Shown here one piece after another: positions 42,568-50,763 of a DNA stretch of 64,000 nt. The position numbers and the translations under genes are program-made. Within the stretch, counting starts at the first letter, position 1; each line of letters begins with the position of its first letter. The stretch is from Dehalococcoides mccartyi (lineage in GTDB: Bacteria > Chloroflexota > Dehalococcoidia > UBA2979). The notes under the pieces were generated by a model that was not told where the DNA came from, made no database searches, and saw only the letters and a program-made list of their open reading frames with translations. Where the stretch lies: contig CAMBFG010000003.1 in the NCBI GenBank assembly GCA_945865925.1, positions 183,727 through 247,726 on the forward strand. The letters are read 5' to 3'.

Positions 42568-43398
42568 CTAGGCCTCGGCGGCTCGCGCGGCCTGGACGAT
42601 CAGCGCCCGGAAGTCGTCCGCGACCGCAGGTGCCGAGGCGATCCAGGTGTCGATGGCCCACGCACCCTCGGGCAGCACGGGCGGGTGCAGCGCCTCCGCC
42701 ATGCCACCGGCCTCGCGCACGATCAGGGAGCCGGCAGCGGCATCCCACCAGTGCGGCCCGCGCTCGTAGTAAGCGTCGAGGCGCCCGCAGGCGACGGCGC
42801 ACAGGTCGAGGGCAGCGGAGCCCGCGCGCCTGATGTCCCGCACCACATCGATGATCTCGGCAAGCATCACGCCCTGGCGGCGTCGATGCTCCGGCACGTA
42901 GTCGAACCCGGTGCCCACGAGCGTGCGGTCGAGGGTGGCGATGTCCGAGGTGTGGATGCGTGCATCGTTCAGCCACGCTCCGCCGCCGAGCCACGCGTGG
43001 AAGGTCTCGCCTCGCTGGGGGTCGACGACGACACCGGCGACCGGCTGGCCGTCGACCTCGGCGGCAATCGAGACGGCAAAGGCGGCACGGCGATAGAGGT
43101 AGTTCACCGTGCCATCGAGCGGGTCGATGACCCAGCGGACGCCTGAGGTGCCGTCCCGGCTCGCACCCTCCTCACCCAGCAGGCCATCGTCCGGACGGGC
43201 GGCGAGCAGCCGCTGGACGATGAGCGCCTCCGAGGCGCGGTCCATCTCCGTCACGGCGTCTGTCGGCGAGGTCTTCGAGTCCACCGAGCGCGTCCCGTGC
43301 AGATTCGCCAGCAGGAGCGCGGCCGCCTCCTCCGCCACGGCGACCGCGAGGTCGTGGAGTGCTCGATATTCGGCGGCGGTCGAGGGGGGTGGTGCCAT
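42568..43398 (-). CDS. Inositol monophosphatase family protein
   Basis: Metal-dependent phosphatases acting on inositol-1-phosphate, histidinol phosphate, fructose bisphosphate or PAP. The 276-residue protein has the metal motifs GEEGAS (near residue 95), WVIDPLDGTVNYLYR (near 110) and WWDAAAGSLIVREAGG (near 215). The DPLDGTxNY form is closest to SuhB/IMPase. Substrate cannot be fixed from sequence. Divergent from the SDR gene at 43490. Confidence 0.88.
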   Translation of the reverse strand: MAPPPSTAAEYRALHDLAVAVAEEAAALLLANLHGTRSVDSKTSPTDAVTEMDRASEALIVQRLLAARPDDGLLGEEGASRDGTSGVRWVIDPLDGTVNYLYRRAAFAVSIAAEVDGQPVAGVVVDPQRGETFHAWLGGGAWLNDARIHTSDIATLDRTLVGTGFDYVPEHRRRQGVMLAEIIDVVRDIRRAGSAALDLCAVACGRLDAYYERGPHWWDAAAGSLIVREAGGMAEALHPPVLPEGAWAIDTWIASAPAVADDFRALIVQAARAAEA

Positions 43399-43489
43399 GA
43401 AAGATCAGTATGAGGCTGAGGGACATCTCGCTCACGCCCTCGCTACGCTGCACCGGCACGACCTATCGATGACGACTGAGGAGACCTCC

Positions 43490-44254
43490 ATGGCAGCAGC
43501 CCCAGACCTGGCCGGCCGGAGCGCGTTCGTGACGGGCGGCAGCCGAGGCATCGGCCGCTCGATCGCCCTCGCACTGGCGAACGCAGGCGCGAACGTCGCC
43601 GTGAACTACACCCGCCACCCGGACGAAGCCAACGCGGTGGTCGCCGAGATCCAGAAGCTGGGCCGGAAGGCCGGTGCGTTCCAGGGTGACGTCTCCGACT
43701 ACGCCTCCTGCGAGGCGATGGTCGCGAAGGCCCTCGGCGAGTTCGGAAACTTCTCCATCCTCGTGAACAACGCCGGGATCGCCTCCCGAGGGAACTCGGT
43801 CGTCGACACCGACCCGGAGGAGATGCGCCGGGTCGTCTCCACGCACGCCTTCGGCTCGTTCTACATGAGCCAGTTGCTCATCCCGCAGATGCGAGGCCAG
43901 GCGCGCGGCGACATCGTGATGATCTCTTCGGGCGCCGCGACCGGCCTCAACGCCCGAGGCGGCCCCTACAACATGGCGAAGACCGCGCAGGAGGCCATCG
44001 CGGCCACCATCGCGAAGGAGGAGCGCGCCAACGGCATCCACTGCAACATCGTCGCGCCCGGCCTCGTGGAGACCGACATGGGCACGCGGCTGATGAAGGC
44101 GCGCGGCAACGACATCAAGACGATGGCGCCCACCTCCGCCTTCGGCCGTGTCTGCCAGCCCGAGGACATCGCGGACGCGGTGCTCTTCCTCTGCTCGGAC
44201 GCCGCCTCGTACATCACGAACCAGCGCATCCCGGTGAACGGCGGCGGCTTCTAA
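43490..44254 (+). CDS. Short-chain dehydrogenase/reductase, FabG-like
   Basis: NAD(P)-dependent oxidoreductase of 254 residues. The cofactor loop is VTGGSRGIGRSIALALANAG and the NNAG motif follows in ILVNNAGIASRG. The catalytic Ser/Tyr/Lys lie in MISSGAATGLNARGGPYNMAKTAQEA. An Arg in NYTRHPDE after the second strand suggests NADP preference. It could be a 3-oxoacyl-ACP reductase or a general carbonyl reductase. ATG 43490 follows GAGGAG; ATG 43469 is seven codons upstream. TACGCT at 43444-43449 is a candidate -10. Confidence 0.9.
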   Translation: MAAAPDLAGRSAFVTGGSRGIGRSIALALANAGANVAVNYTRHPDEANAVVAEIQKLGRKAGAFQGDVSDYASCEAMVAKALGEFGNFSILVNNAGIASRGNSVVDTDPEEMRRVVSTHAFGSFYMSQLLIPQMRGQARGDIVMISSGAATGLNARGGPYNMAKTAQEAIAATIAKEERANGIHCNIVAPGLVETDMGTRLMKARGNDIKTMAPTSAFGRVCQPEDIADAVLFLCSDAASYITNQRIPVNGGGF

Positions 44255-44275
44255 ACCGGGTCACGGAGGAATCTG

Positions 44276-44773
44276 ATGGATCTCAAGGAGAGACAGGCTC
44301 CACTGAAGGAGCAGTACCGTGCAGACGCCGACGCTGCACGAGTGACCCTGACCGCTACCGCGAGTACCGCAGACGACAGCCCAGCGGCATGTTCGGTCGA
44401 CCTCGGTCGGTCGATCTATGCGGCTCAGGCTCACAGCGGGGTCGGTGGGGCGGGTACAGCAGCCTGCTCCGGGGATCTGCTGCTCGGAGCGCTTGCCGCA
44501 TGCGCTCAACTCACGGCGCAGATGGCGGCTACGTCCGCGGGCATACCGTTCAAAGAACTCCGCGTGACGGTCGAGGGCGACCTCGACCTGCGCGGGACGC
44601 TCGGGATCTCACGCCACGCCCCCGTCGGCTTCGCCGCCATCCGTGTCCGCTTCGATATCGATGCCCCTGAGGCCACCGAGCACCAACGGCGCAGCCTTCG
44701 GCGGACAACTGAGGCGTACTGCGTCGTGATGCAGACGTTGCTCAAGCCACCCGCGATCGATGTGTCGTGGTGA
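44276..44773 (+). CDS. OsmC family protein
   Basis: OsmC/Ohr-type peroxiredoxins reduce organic hydroperoxides with two conserved cysteines. In this 165-residue protein they lie in LLGALAACAQLTAQM and in TEAYCVVMQTLLKPP. FKELRVTVEGDLDLRGTLGI between them is typical. The central acidic/His motif of classical Ohr is less clear, so the YhfA-like branch is likely. GGAGGA precedes the ATG, 21 nt after the SDR gene, so they form a two-gene unit. Confidence 0.85.
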   Translation: MDLKERQAPLKEQYRADADAARVTLTATASTADDSPAACSVDLGRSIYAAQAHSGVGGAGTAACSGDLLLGALAACAQLTAQMAATSAGIPFKELRVTVEGDLDLRGTLGISRHAPVGFAAIRVRFDIDAPEATEHQRRSLRRTTEAYCVVMQTLLKPPAIDVSW

Positions 44774-44791
44774 GCCTCCGGTAGCGCCGCC

Positions 44792-47584
44792 CTACCCCAA
44801 CTCCGCCAGGCTCGCCCGCAACCCATCGAGGCGGCCCCGGGCGATCGCGAGGCGCTCGTGCTCCTTCGCCACCACGGCGGCGGGGGCGCGGGCGGTGAAC
44901 TGCTCGTTCGAGAGTTTCGCCTCCTGGCGGTCGACCTCGGCCTCCACTTCGGCGATCTGCTTCGTCAGGCGCTCGCGTTCGACCGCGGCGTCGAAGAGGC
45001 CGGCCATCGGGACGACGACTGAGCCCACCGCGAGCACCGAGGTCACCACGCCCTCAGTTGGCGCGTCGGCGGCCGTCTCCACGATGTGCAGTGGTTCCGC
45101 CCGTGCGAGTTGGCCGATCGCGGGGAGCAGGCGCTCGAGGTCGAGGAGCGCCGCCCCTTCGGTGTCGTTGAGCGCGCCCGCGACGATGTAGGCCTCGATC
45201 CAGCGGCCGGCATCTACGCGCTTCTCCGCGCGGATGTTGCGGATGCCGCGGACGAAGTCCTGCACCGCCGTCATCGTGCGTTCCGCCTCCGGGTCGACGC
45301 CTTCGAGGTCGTCGTCGTGCGCGCTGAGCTCGTCCGCGGTCTCGCGCACGAACGGCGTCGGGTACGCGGCGACCATGAGCGCGGGTGCCTCATCCTGGTC
45401 GGGGCGCAGTGTGACGAGGCGCTGCCAGATCTCCTCGGTGACGTACGGCATGAACGGGTGCAGCAGGCGCAGCACCTCGTCCGTGACGTGGACGAGGACG
45501 GCGATCGCCGTGCGGTCGCCCGCGCGCACGCGGATCTTCGCGAGTTCGATGTACCAGTCCGCGAACTCTTCCCAGAAGAAGTCACGCGTCTGGCGCAGCG
45601 CCTCGGCGAGTTCGAACTGGCCCCACAGCCGGTCGACGTTGTCCGTGACGCGCGCGAGGCGGCTGAGGATCCAGCGGTCCTCCACCGTCCCCCACCCGAT
45701 GGAGTCGAGGCCGTCCGACAGGTCGTTGTCGACGTCCGGGTCGAGTTCGAGGTTGTCGTCGTCCTGCACCATCGAGATCACGAAGCGCGAGGCGTTCCAC
45801 AGCTTGTTCGCGAAGTTGCGTCCGGCCTCGAGTTTGTCGTCCGCGATGCGCTGGTCGTTGCCGGGCGACGTGCCGGAGATGAGCGCGTAGCGCAGCGCGT
45901 CCGTGCCGTACTTTGTGACGGACTCCAGCGGGTCGACGACGTTGCCGCGCGACTTCGACATCTTCGCGCCGTCTGCCGCGCGCACGAGACCGTGGAGGTA
46001 CACCGTCTCGAACGGGACGAGGCCGTCCATGTTGTAGATCGACAGCATGATCATCCGGGCGACCCAGAAGAAGATGATGTCGTACCCGGTCTCCATCACC
46101 TGCGTCGGGTAGAACCGTGCGAGGTCCTCGCTGTCGTCCGGCCAGCCGAGCGTCGAGTGCGGCCACAGGCCCGAGGAGAACCAGGTGTCGAGGGTGTCCG
46201 GGTCCTGGCGGATGTCCATGCCCCCGCAGCCCTCGCACTTCGTGGCGTCCTCGATCGACACAGTGAGGTGGTCGCAGTTCGCGCAGTACCAGACGGGGAT
46301 GCGGTGGCCCCACCAGATCTGACGGGAGATGCACCAGTCGCGGATGTTCTTCATCCAGTGCAGGTAGACGCGCTCGAAGCGCGCCGGGACGAACTCGATG
46401 GTGCCGGTTTCGACGGCGGTGATCGCCGGCTTCGCGAGCGTCTTCGCGTCCACCCACCACTGGAGCGAGATCAGCGGCTCCACGATCGTGCCCGAGCGCT
46501 GGCAGTGCCCCACCGGCCGCGTGTGCGGCTCCGTCTTCTCGATGCGCCCCGCCGCCTCGAGGTCGGCGACGACCTTCGTGCGTGCGACCAACCGGTCGAG
46601 GCCTTCGTAGTCACCGGCGAACTCGTTCAACGTGCCGTCGGGCCGCATCAGCGAGATCGTCTGGAGGTGGTGGCGCTCGCCGATCTCGAAGTCGACTGGG
46701 TCGTGGCCCGGCGTCACCTTCAGCGCGCCTGAGCCACCCTCGATGCTCACGGCTTCGTCCGCGATGACCGGGACGATGCGCCCGCCGACCGGCACCTGCA
46801 CGAATTTCCCGATGAGGTGTTGGTAGCGTGGGTCCTCCGGGTTGACCGCGATGGCCACATCGGCGGGGATCGTCTCGGGGCGCGTGGTGGCGATCGTGAT
46901 CGAGTCGCCCGTGCGGTCGCCGGCCTCGGTCGCGAGGTCGTACTTCACCCAGTAGAACGATCCCGCCTCGTCCTCGTAGTCGACCTCGATGTCCGAGATC
47001 GCCGACTCACAGTCGACGCACCAGTTGATCAGGCGGTCGGCGCGGTAGAGCAGTCCGTCCTCGTGTAGGCGCTTGAACGTCGTGCGCACCGAACGCTCAC
47101 GCGCGGCGTCGATGGTGAACGCCTCGCGGCTCCAGTCCGCCGAGGCGCCCAGCCGCCGGTGCTGCTCCGTGATCCGCGTGCGCGAGCGGTTCACGAACTC
47201 CCACGTGCGTTCGAGGAATTTCTCCCGCCCGATGTCGTGGCGGGAGATCCCCTCCTTCGCCAGTTCGCGCTCGATGATCGCGTTCACGGCGATGGCGGCG
47301 TGGTCCACGCCGGGGAGCCAGAGCGTGTCGTCCCCACACATCCGATGCCACCGCGTGAGCGCATCCTCGATCGCGACCGTGAGCGCGTGGCCGAGGTGCA
47401 GTTCACCCGTGAGGTTGGGCGGTGGCATGATGATCGTGAACGGCTTCGCCCCTGGCTTAGAGGGCTTGAAGTAGCCGTTCGACTCCCACCACGCGTACAG
47501 CCCCTGCTCCACCTCGGACGGCTCGTACGCCGTCGCCATCTGTCGCGGGTCGCTGCTGCCGGGGGCGGTGGAGTTCGTGGTCAT
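44792..47584 (-). CDS. valS: Valyl-tRNA synthetase
   Basis: Class I synthetase of 930 residues charging tRNA-Val. The HIGH signature is in PPPNLTGELHLGHAL near residue 60 and KMSKSRGNVVDPL is the KMSKS loop. The CP1 editing domain (TTRPETIPADVAIAV) removes misactivated Thr. A zinc-binding CANC...CEGC pair is present near residue 445. The C-terminal coiled coil (ERERLTKQIAEVEAEVDRQEAKLSNEQF) is complete. GTGAGG precedes the ATG. The 198-nt upstream gap holds a leader peptide and terminator that look like an attenuator. Confidence 0.97.
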   Translation of the reverse strand: MTTNSTAPGSSDPRQMATAYEPSEVEQGLYAWWESNGYFKPSKPGAKPFTIIMPPPNLTGELHLGHALTVAIEDALTRWHRMCGDDTLWLPGVDHAAIAVNAIIERELAKEGISRHDIGREKFLERTWEFVNRSRTRITEQHRRLGASADWSREAFTIDAARERSVRTTFKRLHEDGLLYRADRLINWCVDCESAISDIEVDYEDEAGSFYWVKYDLATEAGDRTGDSITIATTRPETIPADVAIAVNPEDPRYQHLIGKFVQVPVGGRIVPVIADEAVSIEGGSGALKVTPGHDPVDFEIGERHHLQTISLMRPDGTLNEFAGDYEGLDRLVARTKVVADLEAAGRIEKTEPHTRPVGHCQRSGTIVEPLISLQWWVDAKTLAKPAITAVETGTIEFVPARFERVYLHWMKNIRDWCISRQIWWGHRIPVWYCANCDHLTVSIEDATKCEGCGGMDIRQDPDTLDTWFSSGLWPHSTLGWPDDSEDLARFYPTQVMETGYDIIFFWVARMIMLSIYNMDGLVPFETVYLHGLVRAADGAKMSKSRGNVVDPLESVTKYGTDALRYALISGTSPGNDQRIADDKLEAGRNFANKLWNASRFVISMVQDDDNLELDPDVDNDLSDGLDSIGWGTVEDRWILSRLARVTDNVDRLWGQFELAEALRQTRDFFWEEFADWYIELAKIRVRAGDRTAIAVLVHVTDEVLRLLHPFMPYVTEEIWQRLVTLRPDQDEAPALMVAAYPTPFVRETADELSAHDDDLEGVDPEAERTMTAVQDFVRGIRNIRAEKRVDAGRWIEAYIVAGALNDTEGAALLDLERLLPAIGQLARAEPLHIVETAADAPTEGVVTSVLAVGSVVVPMAGLFDAAVERERLTKQIAEVEAEVDRQEAKLSNEQFTARAPAAVVAKEHERLAIARGRLDGLRASLAELG

Positions 47585-47618
47585 CGAGGCCTCACAGGTT
47601 CGGCTACTGGAAACAAGA

Positions 47619-47639
47619 AGCCCCGCACCAGGCGGGGCT
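47619..47639 (-). terminator. Premature terminator in the valS leader
   Basis: Read on the minus strand, AGCCCCGC (47639-47632), a 5-nt loop and GCGGGGCT (47626-47619) are followed by TCTTGTTT. It stands 27 nt before the valS ATG and downstream of the valine-rich leader frame. No gene ends here, so it can only act on the valS transcript. Confidence 0.75.
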
Positions 47640-47640
47640 C

Positions 47641-47680
47641 AGCGGCAGCGGACGGGCCCGACGGGGGCCGCGCTGCCGCT
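47641..47680 (-). promoter_or_regulatory. Hairpin overlapping the leader peptide stop codon
   Basis: AGCGGCAGCG (47680-47671) pairs perfectly with CGCTGCCGCT (47650-47641). The left arm begins inside the TAG stop of the leader peptide, so a ribosome at the stop would cover it. A smaller stem, CGTACT/AGTACG (47700-47683), spans the valine codons. Confidence 0.65.
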
Positions 47681-47729
47681 ACCGTACTACTACGAGTACG
47701 CGGTCACATACGCAGTCGGCGCGGTTCAT
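47679..47729 (-). CDS. Candidate valine leader peptide of valS
   Basis: The frame MNRADCVCDRVLVVVR (16 residues) starts at ATG 47729 after GAGGGGTGA. It has five valines, all GTA, a codon otherwise scarce in this GC-rich window, with four of them in the last six residues (VLVVVR). Such runs of control codons are typical of attenuation peptides. A -10-like TAACAT lies at 47747-47742, 12 nt before the ATG. Slow decoding when valyl-tRNA is short would stall the ribosome upstream of the hairpin at 47680 and the terminator at 47639. Translation is not proven. Confidence 0.65.
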   Translation of the reverse strand: MNRADCVCDRVLVVVR

Positions 47730-47782
47730 CTTCACCCCTCGATGTTACCGCCCCGACGACGGCCGTGCGAGAGGAGCGTCCG

Positions 47783-48199
47783 ATGCCTGAGTCGCCCCGG
47801 CCACCTCGCAAGAAGGCCACCCCGAAGCCACCGGCTGACCCATTCGAGCGCGCCCGGCTCCTCTGCCTCGCGTTTCCCGAGGTCATCGAGCGCCCGAGCC
47901 ACGGCGAGCCCGCGTTCTTCGTGAAGGGCAAACTCTTCGTTACCTTCTCCGTGGATCACCATCACGACGGCGAGGAGGCGCTCTGGATCAAGGCCGCCCC
48001 CGGCGTCCAGGAGATGCTGATCGACGACGATCCCGAGCACTACTACCGCCCGCCGTACGTCGGGCCGAGCGGCTGGGTCGCCGCCCGCATGGACCGCAAG
48101 GCGATCCCGTGGGCCGACATCGAGGCCCTCATCCGCGACGCTTGGATGCTCGCCGCTCCGAAGCGCCTTGCCGCCACGCTCCCGCCGCCCGAGGACTAG
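47783..48199 (+). CDS. MmcQ/YjbR family protein
   Basis: This 138-residue protein matches the YjbR family (CyaY-like fold, often annotated as DNA-binding): ARLLCLAFPEVIERPSHGEPAFFVKGKLFVTF, then LWIKAAPGVQEMLIDDDPEHYYRPPYVGPSGWVAARMD, and an AWMLAAPKRLAATL helix at the end. Function unsettled. GAGGAG precedes ATG 47783; upstream frame extension overlaps the valS leader region. It is divergent from valS and overlaps the DinB gene by 4 nt tail to tail. Confidence 0.88.
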   Translation: MPESPRPPRKKATPKPPADPFERARLLCLAFPEVIERPSHGEPAFFVKGKLFVTFSVDHHHDGEEALWIKAAPGVQEMLIDDDPEHYYRPPYVGPSGWVAARMDRKAIPWADIEALIRDAWMLAAPKRLAATLPPPED

Positions 48200-48642
48200 C
48201 GGCCCGCGAGGACTCGCCCGATGTGGTCGATGTGTTCGCGCCGGTGCTCGTGACGGGCAGTCTTGAACACGTGATTCCCGCTGAAACCCAGGGCGGCCAA
48301 CTCAGGCTGCAATCGGCCGATCGCCGTGTCCACGGCTGAGGCCGCAGCGAGCGACATGGTGGCGAGCACGCGACCGGAGGCAGCGAGGAGGAGTGGCTCT
48401 AGCGCCTCGTTCACCCCTTCGTCATCGATGTTCAACCCCGACGCGGTGCCAGCGAGCTTCCAGCGGTCAGCCATCACCGCAGCACGCATGTCCCAGAACG
48501 CGAGGTGTCCGAGCGCGGTGCCGACTGTCCAACCGGCCTCGAGTGGGTGGGCGAGGTCAGCGTCTGTCAGGCGGCCGACGAGCGCTCGCAGTTCGCGGAG
48601 GCTCGCCGCGTTCTCGGTCAGGGTGTCCGCGAGGTCAGTCAT
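48196..48642 (-). CDS. DinB-like four-helix protein
   Basis: This 148-residue protein has the DinB/maleylpyruvate-isomerase N-terminal-type fold: LRALVGRLTDADLAHPLEAGWTVGTALGHLAFWDMRAAV with the metal His in GHLAFWD, and the HEHRREHIDHIGRVL helix carrying further His ligands. Family members are thiol-dependent transferases or of unknown role. The ATG is 6 nt after a TATCAT -10. Confidence 0.85.
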   Translation of the reverse strand: MTDLADTLTENAASLRELRALVGRLTDADLAHPLEAGWTVGTALGHLAFWDMRAAVMADRWKLAGTASGLNIDDEGVNEALEPLLLAASGRVLATMSLAAASAVDTAIGRLQPELAALGFSGNHVFKTARHEHRREHIDHIGRVLAGR

Positions 48643-48648
48643 GTTCAG

Positions 48649-48654
48649 ATGATA
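48649..48654 (-). promoter_or_regulatory. -10 element TATCAT, leaderless, for the DinB-like gene
   Basis: On the minus strand TATCAT is followed by CTGAAC and then the ATG at 48642, the same six-base spacing seen at other leaderless genes here. Confidence 0.55.
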
Positions 48655-48747
48655 TGACGTGCACGCATGACATCGCGTGTCTCCCGTCGGGCGGGTACCC
48701 TGCGGCGGCGCGCACCTCGATGGTCGCGACAGGCGGGGGAGGCTCGG

Positions 48748-49317
48748 ATGCTGCAGGCGCACGGGTTGGGCTATACGGCGATCATCGTGCGCAGCCTGCG
48801 TGACTCCATCGACTTCTACCAGCGCCTCGGCCTCACCACGATCTACGTTGAACCCAACCGCGACGACCCCGAGTCGTTCTGCGCGCTGATGTACTGCGGT
48901 GGCAACGACTCCTTCATCATGCTCGTCGGCCCGGCCGAAGGCGCCCGTGTCGCCATCGCGGAGGCCCAGCCCGGCGTTGGCTCCATGCAGTACCTCTCCT
49001 TGAATGTCTCGCGCGAGACCATGACCAAGATGTGGGACGAGATGTCCCGCGCCGGCGTCGCCGGTTCCGAGGAGATCGTGCGCGGCTACGAGCGGCTGGT
49101 CTTCCTCGAAGACCCGAACGGCGTCCTCATCACCCTGACCGCCTGGAGCACCGAGCCCCCTGCCGGGATGCCTCGCGCCCTCGTCCTCGCCCGCGCCGCC
49201 GCTCTCCGCGAGCAGGACGGCTCCCAATACGTCGAGGACTCCCACATCCAGCAGGCCATCGCCGCCCTCATCCGCGACTCCCGCCCCGGTACCCCTCGTC
49301 CCCCCTCCAACAACTAG
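48748..49317 (+). CDS. VOC (glyoxalase-fold) family protein
   Basis: The 189-residue protein has one vicinal-oxygen-chelate domain: LGYTAIIVRSLRDSIDFYQRLGLTTIYV at the start and ERLVFLEDPNGVLITL with a metal-ligand Glu-type position at the end. A C-terminal extension of about 55 residues (ARAAALREQDGSQYVEDSHIQQAIAALI) is helical. Such proteins include dioxygenases, glyoxalases and resistance proteins; activity unknown. ATG 48748 follows a GGGGGAGG ribosome binding site; ATG 48667 is in frame but non-homologous. Confidence 0.8.
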   Translation: MLQAHGLGYTAIIVRSLRDSIDFYQRLGLTTIYVEPNRDDPESFCALMYCGGNDSFIMLVGPAEGARVAIAEAQPGVGSMQYLSLNVSRETMTKMWDEMSRAGVAGSEEIVRGYERLVFLEDPNGVLITLTAWSTEPPAGMPRALVLARAAALREQDGSQYVEDSHIQQAIAALIRDSRPGTPRPPSNN

Positions 49318-49392
49318 CCGGCGGAACAGTCGAGGGTTGCGGGGAATGGGGTCGGACGCCAACGGCGCAGGCATTTCCGACGCACCGGATGC

Positions 49393-49398
49393 TACCGT
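49393..49398 (+). promoter_or_regulatory. -10 element TACCGT, leaderless, for the AraC-type gene
   Basis: TACCGT is followed by GAGCGC and the ATG at 49405. The spacing is that of the other leaderless candidates; the hexamer is a weaker match. Confidence 0.45.
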
Positions 49399-49404
49399 GA
49401 GCGC

Positions 49405-49845
49405 ATGACCCCGCAGGAGCTTGAGACCCTCGCCGACCTGCGCCGTGCTCGGGATCTGATCGATCGCGAGTACGCGGAACCACTCGACGTCCCAACCATG
49501 GCTCGCAGAGCGCTCATGTCACCGGCGCACTTCTCGCGCCGGTTCCGCGCGGCCTACGGCGAGACGCCGTACGCCTATCTGATGACCCGCAGGATCGAGC
49601 GTGCGATGGCGCTGCTGCGGGCGGGTGTGAGCGTCACGGACGCGTGCATGGCAGTCGGCTGCACCTCGCTCGGCTCGTTCAGCGCGCGGTTCGCCGAAGT
49701 CGTCGGGGAGACGCCGACGGCATACCGCAGCCGCCAGCACGACGCCGTCAACGCCATGCCCTCCTGTGTCGCAAAGACCCTCACGCGTCCGCTCCGCCCC
49801 ACATCCAGCAGGATCGGAGAAGCGGCCGGGGTGGGCGCTGCATAG
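49405..49845 (+). CDS. AraC-type regulator, DNA-binding domain only
   Basis: A 146-residue protein that is essentially one AraC/XylS DNA-binding unit with two helix-turn-helix motifs: LDVPTMARRALMSPAHFSRRFRAAYGETPYAYL, then RIERAMALLRAGVSVTDACMAVGCTSLGSFSARFAEVVGETPTAYR. It lacks an effector-binding domain. It is followed 41 nt later by a VOC protein gene. AraC-type genes next to VOC genes are a recurrent pair, and the latter is its likely target. Confidence 0.88.
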   Translation: MTPQELETLADLRRARDLIDREYAEPLDVPTMARRALMSPAHFSRRFRAAYGETPYAYLMTRRIERAMALLRAGVSVTDACMAVGCTSLGSFSARFAEVVGETPTAYRSRQHDAVNAMPSCVAKTLTRPLRPTSSRIGEAAGVGAA

Positions 49846-49886
49846 AGTCGCGGTATCAACCCTGCGGCAATCTCTAGGGGTCTGCT

Positions 49887-50297
49887 ATGGCAATCGCACT
49901 CCAGCACTGCAACATCACCGTCAACGATGTCGACGAGTCGATCGCCTTCTACGGCACCGCGCTCGGCCTCCAGGTCCGCAACGACGTGGCCTCGGGCGGA
50001 TTCCGTTGGGTCACGCTCGGCAGCGACGCGCAGCCCGGGCTAGACATCGTGCTCTCCGTGCCTCACGCCGGCCGCTCGCAGGCCGACGGTGACGCGCTAC
50101 AGGAACTCCTCACCAAGGGCGTTCTACCGATGATGGTGTTCCGCTCCGACGATCTCGACGCGACCTTCGAGGCGGTGCGCGCATCCGGCGCCGAGGTCCT
50201 CCAGGAGCCCATCGCGCAGCCCTGGGGCATGCGCGACTGTGCCTTCCGCGACCCATCGGGCAACACGGTCCGCATCGCTCAGGCTCCCGCGTCCTGA
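49887..50297 (+). CDS. VOC (glyoxalase/bleomycin-resistance-type) protein
   Basis: The 136-residue protein is a single glyoxalase-fold subunit: LQHCNITVNDVDESIAFYGTALGLQVRND, GLDIVLSVPHAG, then PWGMRDCAFRDPSGNTVRIAQ. The PWG-R-AFRDP-GN pattern is common in bleomycin- or fosfomycin-type binding proteins and in glyoxalase-like enzymes. It is probably controlled by the AraC-type protein upstream. Its 3' end lies 40 nt before a DUF1801 gene. Confidence 0.85.
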   Translation: MAIALQHCNITVNDVDESIAFYGTALGLQVRNDVASGGFRWVTLGSDAQPGLDIVLSVPHAGRSQADGDALQELLTKGVLPMMVFRSDDLDATFEAVRASGAEVLQEPIAQPWGMRDCAFRDPSGNTVRIAQAPAS

Positions 50298-50337
50298 CCA
50301 CGGTGCGTCACTGGTCGAGAACTTCGAGGATGAGCAG

Positions 50338-50760
50338 ATGAAACACTCAGGCGCGAGCGAAGACCCGTCCGCATCGGCATCGGATCTCATCTCGAACAGG
50401 ATCGCCGAACTCGGGGACTGGCGAGGCGAAACCCTCAGCCGAATGCGCACGCTCATCAAGAAGGCCGACCCGGACGTCGTCGAAGAGTGGAAGTGGATGG
50501 GCACTCCCATCTGGTCGCACGACGGCATCATCTGCACGGGTGAGTCCTACAAGACGATCGTGAAGCTCACCTTCGCGAAGGGCGCATCGCTGGAAGATCC
50601 GAAGGGTCTCTTCAACTCCAGTCTCGAGGGAAACGTACGCCGCGCCATTGACATCCACGAAGGCGAGAAGGTCAACGAGGCCGCCTTCAAGGCCCTCGTG
50701 CGCGAAGCGATCGCCCTCAATAGTGCTGCTAAGAAACCTTTGAAGAAGGCAAAGTCCTGA
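50338..50760 (+). CDS. DUF1801 family protein
   Basis: This 140-residue protein matches DUF1801 (YdhG-like): DLISNRIAELGDWRGETLSRMRTLIKKADPDVVEEWKWMGTPIWSHDGIICTGESYKTIVKLTFAKG. The fold is shared with a Bacillus intracellular iron chaperone, but the role of most members is unknown. GAGGA precedes ATG 50338; a longer frame overlaps the VOC gene. A second DUF1801 gene follows 3 nt later. Confidence 0.83.
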   Translation: MKHSGASEDPSASASDLISNRIAELGDWRGETLSRMRTLIKKADPDVVEEWKWMGTPIWSHDGIICTGESYKTIVKLTFAKGASLEDPKGLFNSSLEGNVRRAIDIHEGEKVNEAAFKALVREAIALNSAAKKPLKKAKS

Positions 50761-50763
50761 GGG

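Noticed and set aside
45086..46732. A 548-residue plus-strand frame inside valS
   Set aside because: Antisense to the intact ValRS editing and catalytic domains; no domain of its own.
47585..47760. A T-box riboswitch upstream of valS
   Set aside because: I looked for the AGGGTGGNACCGCG T-box sequence and a specifier stem and found neither. The leader peptide arrangement explains the terminator better.
49405..50297. The AraC-VOC pair as a new resistance system
   Set aside because: AraC-type regulators beside VOC genes are common, and nothing in the sequence indicates a specific drug or a new mechanism.
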